Assembly: GCA_034004685.1 (NCBI GenBank)
Contig: JAVEWG010000013.1
Location: 15,796-79,795 of the forward strand
Source: JAEUNX01 sp034004685
GTDB lineage: Bacteria; Pseudomonadota; Gammaproteobacteria; Burkholderiales; Rhodocyclaceae
Direction: 5' to 3'
DNA: 64,000 bases
The notes beneath the pieces are model-generated. The model made no database searches. It was given only the letters and a program-made list of their open reading frames with translations, and was not told where the DNA came from. Shown here one piece after another: positions 51,153-61,406 of the stretch (position 1 is the first letter of the stretch; each line of letters begins with the position of its first letter). A program made the translations under genes and the position numbers.

Positions 51153-53063
51153 TTAAGCCGCCAGGGCAATCCGGCCCAACAGCTGGCTCTTGGTGACCCC
51201 CCGCTGCTCGCCCACCTGGCCCAGGAGTTCCTTCATGTCCAGGATCAACACGATCTGGCCGTTGGACAGCGTGGTGACCCCTGCCACACCCTTGGGCCGG
51301 AAATCGTCCAGGGACTTGATCACGGCGTCTTCCCGGCCGGCGAAGCTATCGATGGCCAGGATGAAGGAAAGCTCGGCGGTATGCATGAGCACACCATATT
51401 CGGGCAGTTTTTCCTGCTCCCAGCCCAGGAGCCCCGCGAGGGTCAGGATCGGCAGCACCTCGCCTCGCACCACCATGGTGGCCCGGCCGCCCACTTCCTG
51501 GATCTGCTCCGGGTTGATGGGCAGGATTTCCCGAACCAGGGAGAGGGGCACCGCGAAGGGCTGGTCTCCCAGACGAACCAGGAGCACCGGCAGGATCGCC
51601 AGGGTAAGGGGCAAGCTGATGACGAAAGTCGTGCCTTTGCCCGCGGCCGAACGGATTTCAATGGTGCCGTTGAGTTTCTGGATGTTGGTGCGAACCACGT
51701 CCATCCCCACGCCACGGCCGGAAACATCCGAAACCTGGGTGGCGGTGGAGAACCCCGGCAGGAACACCAGATTGAAGCTCTGGCGCTCATCCATGGTATT
51801 GGCCTCCTCATCGGAGATCAGGCCCTTCTCCAGAGCCTTGGCCCGCAGACGCTCGGCATTCATGCCCCGACCGTCGTCGGCCACCATGATGAGAATATGG
51901 TCACCCTCCTGGCGAGCCTCCAGACGCACGATGGATTTGACCGGCTTGCCATTGGCCGACCGCTCGGCGGAGCTTTCAACGCCGTGGTCCACCGCATTGC
52001 GGATCAGATGGATGATGGGATCGGAAAGATCCTCGATCATGGTCTTGTCGATCTCGGTCTCTTCGCCGGCCAGCACCAATTCCACGTCCTTGCCCAGGCT
52101 GCGGGCCAGATCCCGGGCAATCCGCGGATACTTCTGGAACAGCCGGCCGATGGGCTGCATCCGGGTCTTCATGACCGCGTTCTGCAGGTCCGATACCAGC
52201 AGATCCAGCTGATTGACGGCCACGTCCAGGGCATGCAGGGTGTCATTGTCCGCCTGCCCGTTGAGGATTTCGCTGCGCAGGGCGTTGAGCCGGTTCTTGG
52301 TCAAGCCAATCTCGCCGGAGAGGTTAAGCACCTGATCCAGCCGGGAGGTATCGACCCGAATCGAGTTATCCCGCTGCTTTTCCCCTTCGCGGCGTCCGCT
52401 GCCACCGCTGGCCCCGGGTTTATCCGAAGCCCGCCGGCCAATGGCGGCCTGGATGATCTGCTCCGGGCTCATGCCCCCCAATTCAACCGCACTGGGCCCT
52501 GGAGTCGGCTCCGGATTGATCGTTTTAATCCCCACCGGCATGGAGCCGGTCACCACGCCATGGAGCAATACCCAATCAGGCTCGCTGCCCGCCGCCCCGG
52601 ACGAGGCGGCCGGCCTGCTCGCGGGTTCGGCGGGGGCTTCCGCGGCAGGCTGCGCCTGATCGCCGGAAAGCTGGCCGGCAATGGCCAGGCGCAAGCCTTC
52701 GATCAGGGCCGGCTCGGCCGCCGGAGGTTGCACCCCGGTTTCCAGCACGGAGAACATGCTGCGCACCGTGGCAGTGGCGGCCAGGATGACATCCATGATG
52801 TTCGAAGTGACCGCCAGCTCGCCGTTGCGCAACTTGTCGAAGAGGTTTTCCGTGAGGTGGCAGAGGGTAACGAGCTCGGCGGCATTCAAGAAGCCGGCGC
52901 CGCCCTTGATGGTATGGAAGCCCCGGAATATGTCGTTGAGGAGGCCCACGTCATCTGGCGTGCGCTCCAGATCCACCAGCTTGTTGTCCACGCCCGAGAG
53001 CAGATCTCCCGCCTCCACCAGGAAATCCTGCAGCAGATCTTCCATCCCCGCGAAATCACTCAT
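51153..53063 (-). CDS. cheA: Chemotaxis histidine kinase
   Basis: A 636-residue CheA. The HPt domain carries the phospho-acceptor His50 (FRGFHTIKGGAGF), then a 100-residue Ala/Pro/Gly-rich linker (about 125-240) in which a separate P2 CheY-binding domain is not evident. The dimerisation domain follows, then the HATPase domain (HLIRNAVDHGVE, ADDGRGMN, GRGVGMDVV) and a C-terminal CheW-like P5 domain (from about 505). It phosphorylates CheY and couples to receptors through CheW or CheV. Start at 53063 follows GGAGCGGGAAG. Confidence 0.95.
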   Translation of the reverse strand: MSDFAGMEDLLQDFLVEAGDLLSGVDNKLVDLERTPDDVGLLNDIFRGFHTIKGGAGFLNAAELVTLCHLTENLFDKLRNGELAVTSNIMDVILAATATVRSMFSVLETGVQPPAAEPALIEGLRLAIAGQLSGDQAQPAAEAPAEPASRPAASSGAAGSEPDWVLLHGVVTGSMPVGIKTINPEPTPGPSAVELGGMSPEQIIQAAIGRRASDKPGASGGSGRREGEKQRDNSIRVDTSRLDQVLNLSGEIGLTKNRLNALRSEILNGQADNDTLHALDVAVNQLDLLVSDLQNAVMKTRMQPIGRLFQKYPRIARDLARSLGKDVELVLAGEETEIDKTMIEDLSDPIIHLIRNAVDHGVESSAERSANGKPVKSIVRLEARQEGDHILIMVADDGRGMNAERLRAKALEKGLISDEEANTMDERQSFNLVFLPGFSTATQVSDVSGRGVGMDVVRTNIQKLNGTIEIRSAAGKGTTFVISLPLTLAILPVLLVRLGDQPFAVPLSLVREILPINPEQIQEVGGRATMVVRGEVLPILTLAGLLGWEQEKLPEYGVLMHTAELSFILAIDSFAGREDAVIKSLDDFRPKGVAGVTTLSNGQIVLILDMKELLGQVGEQRGVTKSQLLGRIALAA

Positions 53064-53154
53064 CTTCCCGCTCCGCTCGGCAGCATGGGGCAGCCCGTTC
53101 GACGCCACCCCGGGTGGTGGGGGCCAGGAATCCTCCCGCCCCAACCGTCCTCAA

Positions 53155-54024
53155 TCAGAAACCCAGGCTTTCCAGCAGGTCATCGACCTGCTCCTGGCTG
53201 GTTACCACGTCATCCCGCCCTTCGGCGTTGATCACCGGCCCGTTCATCAGGCCTGCATGTTTTTCGCTGAGCTTCTCGGCCCGTTTCTCGGGCGGCATGG
53301 CCTGGATGAGCACCGCCAGAAGCTCGGTCTCGAGCCGCTGAGCCATTTCCACAACTTTTTTGATCACCTGCCCGGTCAGGTCCTGGAAGTCCTGAGCCAT
53401 GACGATTTCCATCAACTGGGCATTGGTGTTGCGGCTGCCGTCCTGAACTTCCCCAAGGAAATCCCGGGTAGAGGACGCCAAGGCCTTGAACTCATCCACC
53501 GCCAACTGATTGGCGAAGAGCTTGTCCCATTGCCCCCGCAGGGACTCCGCGCCACCCTGGAGGCGATTCTGGATGGGCTGAGCAATATCCGTGGCATTGA
53601 GCACGCGGCTGGCGGCCTGTTCGGTCATCTGGGCGATATAGCCCAGGCGCTGACGGGCATCGGGAAGCGCGCCGGCAACCTCCTTGAGGGGTTCATCGTA
53701 GCCCAGGGCACGCAGGGTATCGTGCAGCTGCCGGGTCATCTGGCCCAGCCGGTTGAATACCGTGTCACAGTTGTGCTCGGGGATGCCCGGGACGGACGTC
53801 GCCCCGGCGGAAGCATCCCCAGGGGTGGTGGCGGTTTCGCCAGCGTCGCCGAACTCTTCGGCAACGGAATCGAACAGGGCCTGCAGCGTATCGCTATCGC
53901 CGGTCACCACCTCGGCATCCACGACCTCAAGACGGGGCTTGGCAGGGGCTGCCGCGATGCTGTCAAACAGGGCCTGCAGGTCGTCTGAGTCGCCCGTTTC
54001 GTCGAATTTCATGCGTTTCACCAT
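53155..54024 (-). CDS. cheZ: CheY-P phosphatase
   Basis: A 289-residue CheZ. The core helices include the catalytic glutamine in AQDFQDLTGQVIKKVVE, and the C-terminal QEQVDDLLESLGF is the CheY-binding helix. The N-terminus has two near-copies of a short motif, GDSDDLQALFDSI (about 11-23) and GDSDTLQALFDSV (about 42-54), separated by a linker, that also resemble the C-terminal peptide. The start at 54024 has GAGGAGGG upstream; an ATG at 54012 is possible. It sits between cheY and cheA. Confidence 0.94.
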   Translation of the reverse strand: MVKRMKFDETGDSDDLQALFDSIAAAPAKPRLEVVDAEVVTGDSDTLQALFDSVAEEFGDAGETATTPGDASAGATSVPGIPEHNCDTVFNRLGQMTRQLHDTLRALGYDEPLKEVAGALPDARQRLGYIAQMTEQAASRVLNATDIAQPIQNRLQGGAESLRGQWDKLFANQLAVDEFKALASSTRDFLGEVQDGSRNTNAQLMEIVMAQDFQDLTGQVIKKVVEMAQRLETELLAVLIQAMPPEKRAEKLSEKHAGLMNGPVINAEGRDDVVTSQEQVDDLLESLGF

Positions 54025-54048
54025 GGTAACCCTCCTCGTCCGGCGCCC

Positions 54049-54447
54049 TCAGGCGGCCTTCTGTCCCATTTTTTCGAAGATTTTTTCCAGCTTCTCTGAA
54101 AGGGTTCCGGCAGTGAAGGGTTTGACGATATAGCCGCTCGCGCCAGCCTGGGCGGCGGCAATGATGTTTTCCTTCTTGGCCTCGGCAGTGATCATCAGCA
54201 CCGGCAGGTGCTTGAGGTGGGCGCTTTGGCGGATGGTCTGAAGAAGGGTCAAGCCATCCATGTTGGGCATGTTCCAGTCCGTCACCACGAAATCGAACTG
54301 GGCGCTGTTGAGCTTTTGCAAAGCCACGACCCCATCCTCGGCCTCGTCCACATTAGTGAAACCGAGTTCCTTGAGAAGGTTGCGAACAATGCGCCGCATC
54401 GTCGAGAAATCATCCACGACTAGAAATTTCATCTTGGGATCCGCCAT
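54049..54447 (-). CDS. cheY: Chemotaxis response regulator
   Basis: A 132-residue single receiver domain. The acidic pair is Asp12-Asp13 (VVDDFSTMRR), the phosphorylation site Asp57 (VVTDWNMPNMDG), then Thr in MITAEA and Lys in GYIVKPF. It is phosphorylated by CheA and binds the flagellar switch. It lies 24 bases before cheZ in the operon, and 30 bases after cheV. Confidence 0.97.
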   Translation of the reverse strand: MADPKMKFLVVDDFSTMRRIVRNLLKELGFTNVDEAEDGVVALQKLNSAQFDFVVTDWNMPNMDGLTLLQTIRQSAHLKHLPVLMITAEAKKENIIAAAQAGASGYIVKPFTAGTLSEKLEKIFEKMGQKAA

Positions 54448-54477
54448 GAGTGTCTCCGGTCAATCCAGGCTGCCGCG

Positions 54478-55425
54478 TCAGCGGCTCTTGAGCAGCAGGG
54501 GCCGAAGCGTGTCCGCGAGCACGTCGGCGTCAAATTTGGCCACGTAGGAATCCACCCCCACCCGCTTGCCCATGGCCCGGTTGGCCTCGGACGACAGGGA
54601 GGAGTGCATCACTACCGGGATGCCATCGAAACGGCTATCCGCCTTGATGTTGCGGGTCAGTACATAACCGTCCATTTCGGGCATTTCAGCATCCACCAGG
54701 ATCAGGTCGATGTCATGCTGGAGGCTGCGACCGCATTGCTGGGCATGGGCGGCCATGCCTTCCAGCCGGGTCCACGCCTCCAGGCCATTCTGAGCGTGCT
54801 TGTGCTTGACCCCGAGCTTGTCCAGCACCTCGGCGATCTTGCGCCGAGCCACCGCGGAATCATCCACGTAGAAGACATTCACGTCGCCATCCACGCCTAG
54901 GGGCGGAATCGCCCCCACCACGGCCTCGCCAAAGGTGTTGGCGAGAATGGTTTCCACGTCCAGGATGGATACCAGCTTGCCATCGGGCAGCTCGGTGATC
55001 GCGGTGATGAAGTTATGCACTGCGGTGGAAACATTATCTGGCGTATGAACCTTATCCCAGTCCACCCGGATGATCCGGTCCACCTCATGCACCAAGAAGC
55101 CCAGAGTGCGCTTGCTGTATTCGGTCACCATCATGGAGCTGCCCCGGGCATCCCCTGGCTGCTCGATCCCCAGCACCTTGGCCAGGGACAGAACCGGGAT
55201 CACGTTGCCCCGCAGACTTATCAGGCCTTCAACCCCCGCGGGCATGTTAGGGGCCTTGGTGATGAAGGGGGCCCGGGACACTTCCCGCACCTTGAACACG
55301 TTGATCCCGAAAGTTTCCCCGGTTCCAAGGGCAAACAGCAGGATTTCCATCCGGTTCGAGCCCGCCAGCTTGGTACGGGCATCGACGGCTTCGAGCAGGG
55401 AATTATCGCTACGACCCATTTTCAT
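54478..55425 (-). CDS. cheV: CheV-type chemotaxis coupling protein
   Basis: A 315-residue CheV: N-terminal CheW-like domain (about 1-165, with FGINVFKVREVSRAPF and GLISLRGNVIPVLSL) and C-terminal receiver domain (about 180-315, phospho-site in VDAEMPEMDG). It couples receptors to CheA and takes part in adaptation. A second cheV lies immediately upstream, and the two are paralogues. No separate cheW is in this block. Confidence 0.94.
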   Translation of the reverse strand: MKMGRSDNSLLEAVDARTKLAGSNRMEILLFALGTGETFGINVFKVREVSRAPFITKAPNMPAGVEGLISLRGNVIPVLSLAKVLGIEQPGDARGSSMMVTEYSKRTLGFLVHEVDRIIRVDWDKVHTPDNVSTAVHNFITAITELPDGKLVSILDVETILANTFGEAVVGAIPPLGVDGDVNVFYVDDSAVARRKIAEVLDKLGVKHKHAQNGLEAWTRLEGMAAHAQQCGRSLQHDIDLILVDAEMPEMDGYVLTRNIKADSRFDGIPVVMHSSLSSEANRAMGKRVGVDSYVAKFDADVLADTLRPLLLKSR

Positions 55426-55441
55426 CTTGCTCCCCGTGTTG

Positions 55442-56407
55442 TCAGACCAACTGCTGGCTACCGGCTGCGGCGATCAGCCGCCGCAGGGTTTCCGCCAGTC
55501 GTTGAGGCTCGAACTTGGGCACATACTCGTCGACCCCGACCGACCGACCGAGCTGCTGATTGGACATGCCGGACAAGGACGAATGCATGATCACCGGCAC
55601 CCCCTCGAAGCGGGGATCGGACTTGATCATCTTGGTCAGGATATAGCCATCCATCTCCGGCATTTCCACATCGGTCAGGACCAGGCTGACCATGTCCTTG
55701 ACCTTGCGGCCGCAGGTTTCGGCGTAGGAGGCCACCTTCCTCAACTCCTCCCACGCCAGCCGGCCATTCACCGACCCGACGTAGCGCACGCCCATGGCGT
55801 CCAGGGTGCGCTCGATTTGCTTGCGCGCCACCGATGAATCGTCGGCAAAGTAGACCGTCACGTCGGGGGCGTCCAGGGGTTCGATACCCTTGAACATGAA
55901 CTCGTCGTCGTAACGGGTGGTTTCGGAAAGCACCTTTTCCACGTCCAGCATCATCACCAGACGATTGCCTTCCAGTTCGGTGACTGCCGTCACCAGTCCG
56001 CCGAGATTGGCGGTCAGCATTTCCGGCGGCACCCGCATCATGCTCCAGTCCAGGCGCAGGATGGTGTCCACCGCCTCCACCAAAAAGCCCTGGGTGTGGC
56101 CGTTGTATTCGGTAACGATCATGATGTCCCGGGGATTGTCGTTACCCAGCCCCGCGTACTTGGCCAGATCCACCACTGGCACCAGCACCCCCCGCAGGCT
56201 GACCATGCCCTCCACCGACATGGGCATTTCCGGCGCGGCGGTGATGGGGGGGGTGCGCATCACCTCGCGCACCTTGAACACGTTGATCCCGAAGGTCTCG
56301 CGTCGGCCAGTGCGAGCATCCACCCCGAGGGAGAACAACAGAATTTCCAGCTTGTTGGTCCCCGCCAGACGGGTGCGGGCATCAATATTCTTGAGCAGAT
56401 CCGACAT
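55442..56407 (-). CDS. cheV: CheV-type chemotaxis coupling protein (second copy)
   Basis: A 321-residue CheV, first gene of the chemotaxis block: CheW-like domain (about 1-165, FGINVFKVREVMRTPP and GMVSLRGVLVPVVDL) and receiver domain (about 180-310, TDVEMPEMDGY). It is recognisably related to the downstream copy throughout, so tandem duplication followed by divergence is likely. The start at 56407 follows GGAGAAAAAC. It may couple a different receptor set. Confidence 0.94.
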   Translation of the reverse strand: MSDLLKNIDARTRLAGTNKLEILLFSLGVDARTGRRETFGINVFKVREVMRTPPITAAPEMPMSVEGMVSLRGVLVPVVDLAKYAGLGNDNPRDIMIVTEYNGHTQGFLVEAVDTILRLDWSMMRVPPEMLTANLGGLVTAVTELEGNRLVMMLDVEKVLSETTRYDDEFMFKGIEPLDAPDVTVYFADDSSVARKQIERTLDAMGVRYVGSVNGRLAWEELRKVASYAETCGRKVKDMVSLVLTDVEMPEMDGYILTKMIKSDPRFEGVPVIMHSSLSGMSNQQLGRSVGVDEYVPKFEPQRLAETLRRLIAAAGSQQLV

Positions 56408-56577
56408 GTTTTTCTCCGCGAGGCCCGGCACTCCTTCGGGAGTCATAGCGGTCTCGATGTGTGGCAATTATCGGCGGGGAAACAACTTTCTTTAGGGTGC
56501 TCAAACCCCGCCTGCCGGGCTAGCCGTCCGTCATCGGCCGGCCAGAAAACCAGAGAGAGAATCGGCCCCTGCCGGGG

Positions 56578-57879
56578 CTATTTAAGCCGCATTTCCGCGG
56601 ATCGGGCATGGGCCTGCAGGCCTTCCCCGTGGGCCAGAATCGAGGCCACCCGCCCTAGGCGCTGGGCGCCGGCCTCCGACACATGGATCAGGCTGGTGCG
56701 CTTCTGGAAGTCATAGACCCCCAGGGGGCTGGAGAAGCGGGCGCTGCGCATGGTGGGCAGCACGTGGTTGGGGCCGGCGCAGTAGTCCCCCAGGGCTTCC
56801 ACCGAGTGGTGACCAATGAAGATGGCGCCAGCGTGGCGGATGCGATCCACCCAGGGCTCAGGCTCGGCCAGGGACAGCTCCAGGTGTTCGGGGGCAATCC
56901 GGTTGGCCAGGGCACAGGCCTGCTCCAGGGACTCCACGTGAATCAGGGCGCCCCGATTAGCCAGGGATTTGGCGATGGTTTCCCGGCGGGGCATTTCCGG
57001 CAGGAGCCGTTCGATGCTGTCGGCCACCCTCTCGATGAAATCCCCGTCGGTGCACAGCAGGATGGACTGGGCCAGTTCGTCATGTTCTGCCTGGGCGAAA
57101 AGATCCATCGCCACCCAGTCCGGGTGGCCGGAACCATCGGAGACCACCAGCACCTCGGAAGGGCCTGCCACCATGTCGATGCCCACGGTGCCGAACACCC
57201 GCCGCTTGGCTGCCGCCACATAGGCATTGCCGGGCCCCACGATCTTGTCCACCTGGGGAATGGTCTGAGTGCCGTAGGCCAGGGCGGCTACCGCCTGGGC
57301 GCCGCCAATGGTGAACACCCGGTCCACGCCGGTGATGGCCGCAGCGGCCAGCACCAGGGAACTGCGCTCCCCCCGGGGCGTGGGCACCACCATGATCAGC
57401 TCCCCGACCCCGGCCACCTTGGCGGGAATGGCGTTCATCAATACCGAACTGGGGTAGGAGGCCCGCCCGCCGGGCACGTACAGCCCAACCCGATCCAGGG
57501 GGGTGATCTTCTGCCCCAGGCGCGTGCCGTCCGCCTCGGTATAGCTCCAGGACTCCAGCACCTGGCGCTCATGGTAGAGGCGGACCCGGTCGGCAGCCTG
57601 GCGCAGGGCTTCCCGCTGCTCCACTGACAAACCATCCAAGGCGGCCTTCAAGGTCGATCTGGGGAGCTCCAGGGCCGCCATGGCATGGGCCTCCACCTGG
57701 TCGAAGCGCCGGGTGTAATCCAGCACCGCCCCGTCCCCCAAGGTGCGCACCGCCTGGAGGATCTCCGTGACAACGGTTTCGATGCGGGCATCCGTGCTGC
57801 CCTCGAAGGCCAGCAGCGCATCCAGGGTAGATAGGAATTCCGGGCTGCGGGCATCGAGACGGCGGATGGCGGAACTCAT
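56578..57879 (-). CDS. hisD: Histidinol dehydrogenase
   Basis: A 433-residue HisD with the typical patterns VPGGRASYPSSVLMNAIPAKVAG (GRASYPSS and NAIPAKVAG), GAQAVAALAYGT, VAGPSEVLV, AEHDELAQSIL and the late PEHLELS and GDYCAGPNHVLPT. It oxidises L-histidinol to histidine in two NAD-dependent steps. It overlaps the hisG stop by four bases, so the two are co-translated. The downstream gap to cheV (171 bases) has a short GCCCC/GGGGC hairpin near 56566. Confidence 0.97.
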   Translation of the reverse strand: MSSAIRRLDARSPEFLSTLDALLAFEGSTDARIETVVTEILQAVRTLGDGAVLDYTRRFDQVEAHAMAALELPRSTLKAALDGLSVEQREALRQAADRVRLYHERQVLESWSYTEADGTRLGQKITPLDRVGLYVPGGRASYPSSVLMNAIPAKVAGVGELIMVVPTPRGERSSLVLAAAAITGVDRVFTIGGAQAVAALAYGTQTIPQVDKIVGPGNAYVAAAKRRVFGTVGIDMVAGPSEVLVVSDGSGHPDWVAMDLFAQAEHDELAQSILLCTDGDFIERVADSIERLLPEMPRRETIAKSLANRGALIHVESLEQACALANRIAPEHLELSLAEPEPWVDRIRHAGAIFIGHHSVEALGDYCAGPNHVLPTMRSARFSSPLGVYDFQKRTSLIHVSEAGAQRLGRVASILAHGEGLQAHARSAEMRLK

Positions 57880-58520
57880 GGCTGGATGGCTCCCGCAATG
57901 GCCTCCAGCACCGGCTGCAGACGGTCCCGCTTGAGCTTGAGGGAGGCTTGATTGACGATCAGGCGGGAACTGATGGGCATGATCTCCTCCACCTCGACGA
58001 GATTGTTGGCCCGCAGGGTGCTGCCGGAGGACACCAGATCCACGATGGCATCGGCCAAACCCACCAAGGGCGCCAGCTCCATGGAACCGTAGAGCTTGAT
58101 CAGATCCACATGCACGCCCTTTTCACCGAAGTGCCGACGGGCCGCCTCGATGTATTTGGTGGCTACCCGGATGCGGCTACCCGGGCTGGTGGCGGCGGCA
58201 TAGTCGAACCCCTTGGGCACCGCCACGCACAGGCGGCAGCGGGCGATGTTGAGATCCAGGGGCACATAAAGGCCCGAGCCGCCGTGCTCCAGCAGCACGT
58301 CCTTGCCGGCGATGCCCAGGTCGGCGGCACCGTGCTGGACATAGGTCGGCGTATCCGAGGCGCGCACGATCACCAGGCGCACATCCGGCCGGTTGGTGCC
58401 GATGATCAGCTTGCGGGAGGATTCAGGGTTCTCGTTGGGCACGATGCCCGCCGCAGCAAGGAGCGGCAGGGTTTCTTCAAAAATGCGCCCCTTGGAGAGG
58501 GCCAGGGTGATGCTGGACAC
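57876..58520 (-). CDS. hisG: ATP phosphoribosyltransferase, short form
   Basis: A 214-residue short-form HisG, the first enzyme of histidine synthesis. Motifs are ITLALSKGRIFEETLPLL at the N-terminus, GIAGKDVL, and the PRPP loop DAIVDLVSSGSTLRANNL (DLVSSGSTL). Short-form enzymes lack the regulatory domain and need HisZ, which is not in the window. I chose the GTG start at 58520 because GAGG lies about eight bases upstream and the protein then begins as in relatives; ATGs at 58550 or 58568 would add 10 or 16 residues. Confidence 0.93.
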   Translation of the reverse strand: MSSITLALSKGRIFEETLPLLAAAGIVPNENPESSRKLIIGTNRPDVRLVIVRASDTPTYVQHGAADLGIAGKDVLLEHGGSGLYVPLDLNIARCRLCVAVPKGFDYAAATSPGSRIRVATKYIEAARRHFGEKGVHVDLIKLYGSMELAPLVGLADAIVDLVSSGSTLRANNLVEVEEIMPISSRLIVNQASLKLKRDRLQPVLEAIAGAIQP

Positions 58521-58593
58521 GGGTCGGGCCTCGGGAAAACGGGGCGCCATTGTAACCCGCCAGGGCATCTGGTAGTCTCCGGCCGGATGGCTG

Positions 58594-58627
58594 AACCGCC
58601 CCAGGCGGTTTGGCCTTTTTCTTTTTT
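58594..58627 (+). promoter_or_regulatory. Leader hairpin with T run before rnk
   Basis: AACCGCC at 58594-58600 pairs with GGCGGTT at 58604-58610, followed within a few bases by a T-rich tract (58616-58627). It is on the rnk strand and ends 18 bases before its ATG, with no plus-strand gene upstream to terminate. It looks like a weak terminator in the rnk leader, possibly an attenuator. Confidence 0.5.
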
Positions 58628-58645
58628 CAGCCCAAGGAGGCAAGC

Positions 58646-59053
58646 ATGAAACCCGAGATCATCGTCTCGTCCCGCGATCTGGAACGCCTGGAAGGCCTGC
58701 TGTCCGCGCCTGCTGCCCGCTGCCGGGGCGACCTGGACGGTTTGCGCGACGAACTGGCCCGGGCCGACGTGCAGGAACCCCAGGACATGCCGGCGGACGT
58801 CGTCACCATGAACAGCCGCGCCCGCTTCCGCGAAGAAACCAACGGCCGGGAGTACGAACTGACGCTGGTTTATCCGGGCAATGCCAATGCGGAAACGGGC
58901 AAGGTGTCGGTCTTTTCACCTGCCGGCAGCGCCTTGCTGGGCCTTTCCGTGGGGCAGTCCATCGACTGGCCCACGTCGGACGGAAAATCCATACACCTGA
59001 AAGTACTGGAGGTAGCCTGGCAACCCGAGGCGGCCGGCATGCTGGAACTTTGA
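58646..59053 (+). CDS. rnk: Regulator of nucleoside diphosphate kinase (GreA-like Rnk)
   Basis: A 135-residue Rnk-type protein. Residues 1-40 are a short coiled coil, much shorter than in GreA; residues about 50-135 are the FKBP-like GreA/GreB C-terminal fold (ELTLVYPGNANAETGKVSV, GSALLGLSVGQSIDW). Rnk binds RNA polymerase and influences nucleoside diphosphate kinase levels in Pseudomonas and E. coli. The ATG at 58646 has AAGGAGG upstream. It is divergent from hisG and convergent with murA. Confidence 0.9.
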   Translation: MKPEIIVSSRDLERLEGLLSAPAARCRGDLDGLRDELARADVQEPQDMPADVVTMNSRARFREETNGREYELTLVYPGNANAETGKVSVFSPAGSALLGLSVGQSIDWPTSDGKSIHLKVLEVAWQPEAAGMLEL

Positions 59054-59105
59054 GGGACGGCCGCGCGGGGACCGATGCAGACCGCGCCGGCCCCCAATCC
59101 TCCGG

Positions 59106-60356
<1,251 letters not shown>

Positions 60357-60367
60357 TTTTCAGGGGA

Positions 60368-60625
60368 TCAGAGCCCCAGATCCTTTCGCGCTTCGGCCCA
60401 CTGGCCTGGAGAGTAGGTCTGCAACTGGAGGGCATGGATTTCATTGCCCATCAACTTGCCCAGGGTGGCATAGACCGCCTGGTGCTGGCGCACCGAACGC
60501 TGCCCCTCGAAATCCGGGCTCACCACCACCCCGCTGAAGTGCACCCCGTCATCTCCTTCGATCCGGATGAAGTCACAGGGCAGGCCGGCCTGGATCAGGC
60601 GCTCGATTTCCTTGGCGTCAAACAT
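60368..60625 (-). CDS. ibaG: BolA-family protein IbaG
   Basis: An 85-residue BolA/IbaG protein. It has FIRIEGDDGVHFSGVVVSPDFEG and the helix-loop RSVRQHQAVYATLG with the conserved His, and ends HALQLQTYSP. BolA-type proteins bind [2Fe-2S] clusters with monothiol glutaredoxins. Its place beside murA and the mla genes is conserved from E. coli (formerly yrbA). It lies 11 bases before murA. Confidence 0.94.
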   Translation of the reverse strand: MFDAKEIERLIQAGLPCDFIRIEGDDGVHFSGVVVSPDFEGQRSVRQHQAVYATLGKLMGNEIHALQLQTYSPGQWAEARKDLGL

Positions 60626-60650
60626 GAGAATTCCTCGTTGGGAACGGATC

Positions 60651-61406
60651 CTAGCCCCGCAGCTTGTAGCCGCGGGCCAACATGGCCAGGGTGAGCCCCG
60701 CCAGCACCACGCAACAAGCCAGGGATACCGTCAGGCTGGTCCACGGAGACACATCCGACTGGCCAAAGAATCCGTACCGAAAGCCGTCAATCATGAAGAA
60801 AAACGGGTTGAAATGGGAGACCCTTTGCCAGAAGGGCGGAAGGGAGTGGATGGAATAGAACACCCCGGAGAGCATGGTCAAGGGCATCACGATAAAGTTC
60901 TGGAAAGCCGCCAACTGATCGAATTTGTCTGCCCAGATGCCAGCGATCACCCCGAAAGAGGCTAGCACCACCCCCCCCAGCACGGCAAAAGTCAGGGCCC
61001 ACAAGGGCTGGGCCACAGGCTGGACCACAAATAGCAAGGATGCCAGCCACACTCCGGCCCCCACCGCCAGGCCACGAATCACAGCCGCCAGCACATAGGC
61101 CGCGTAGAACTCCCGGTGGGTCAGGGGGGGCAGCAACATGAACACCATGCTGCCGGTGATCTTGCTCTGAATGAGGGATGAGGAGGTATTGGCGAAGGCG
61201 TTCTGCAACACCGACATCATCACCAGCCCGGGCACCAGGAAAGCGGTGTAGCTCAAGGCCCCATAGACCGTGACGTTGCGATCCAGCACATGGGAAAAGA
61301 TCAGCAAGTAAAGCACCGCGCTGAGGACCGGCGCAGCCACGGTCTGGAAGCTCACCTTCCAGAACCGCAACACTTCCTTCCGCAGCAGGGTCTTAAATCC
61401 GATCAT
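60651..61406 (-). CDS. ABC-2 type transporter permease (YadH-like)
   Basis: A 251-residue integral membrane protein with six predicted hydrophobic segments, ending SLACCVVLAGLTLAMLARGY, and the ABC-2 signature LTMLSGVFYSIHSLPPFW. It pairs with the ATPase whose stop its start overlaps by four bases. YadGH-type exporters have no firmly known substrate. In betaproteobacteria this pair commonly sits between the mla genes and ibaG-murA. Confidence 0.93.
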   Translation of the reverse strand: MIGFKTLLRKEVLRFWKVSFQTVAAPVLSAVLYLLIFSHVLDRNVTVYGALSYTAFLVPGLVMMSVLQNAFANTSSSLIQSKITGSMVFMLLPPLTHREFYAAYVLAAVIRGLAVGAGVWLASLLFVVQPVAQPLWALTFAVLGGVVLASFGVIAGIWADKFDQLAAFQNFIVMPLTMLSGVFYSIHSLPPFWQRVSHFNPFFFMIDGFRYGFFGQSDVSPWTSLTVSLACCVVLAGLTLAMLARGYKLRG

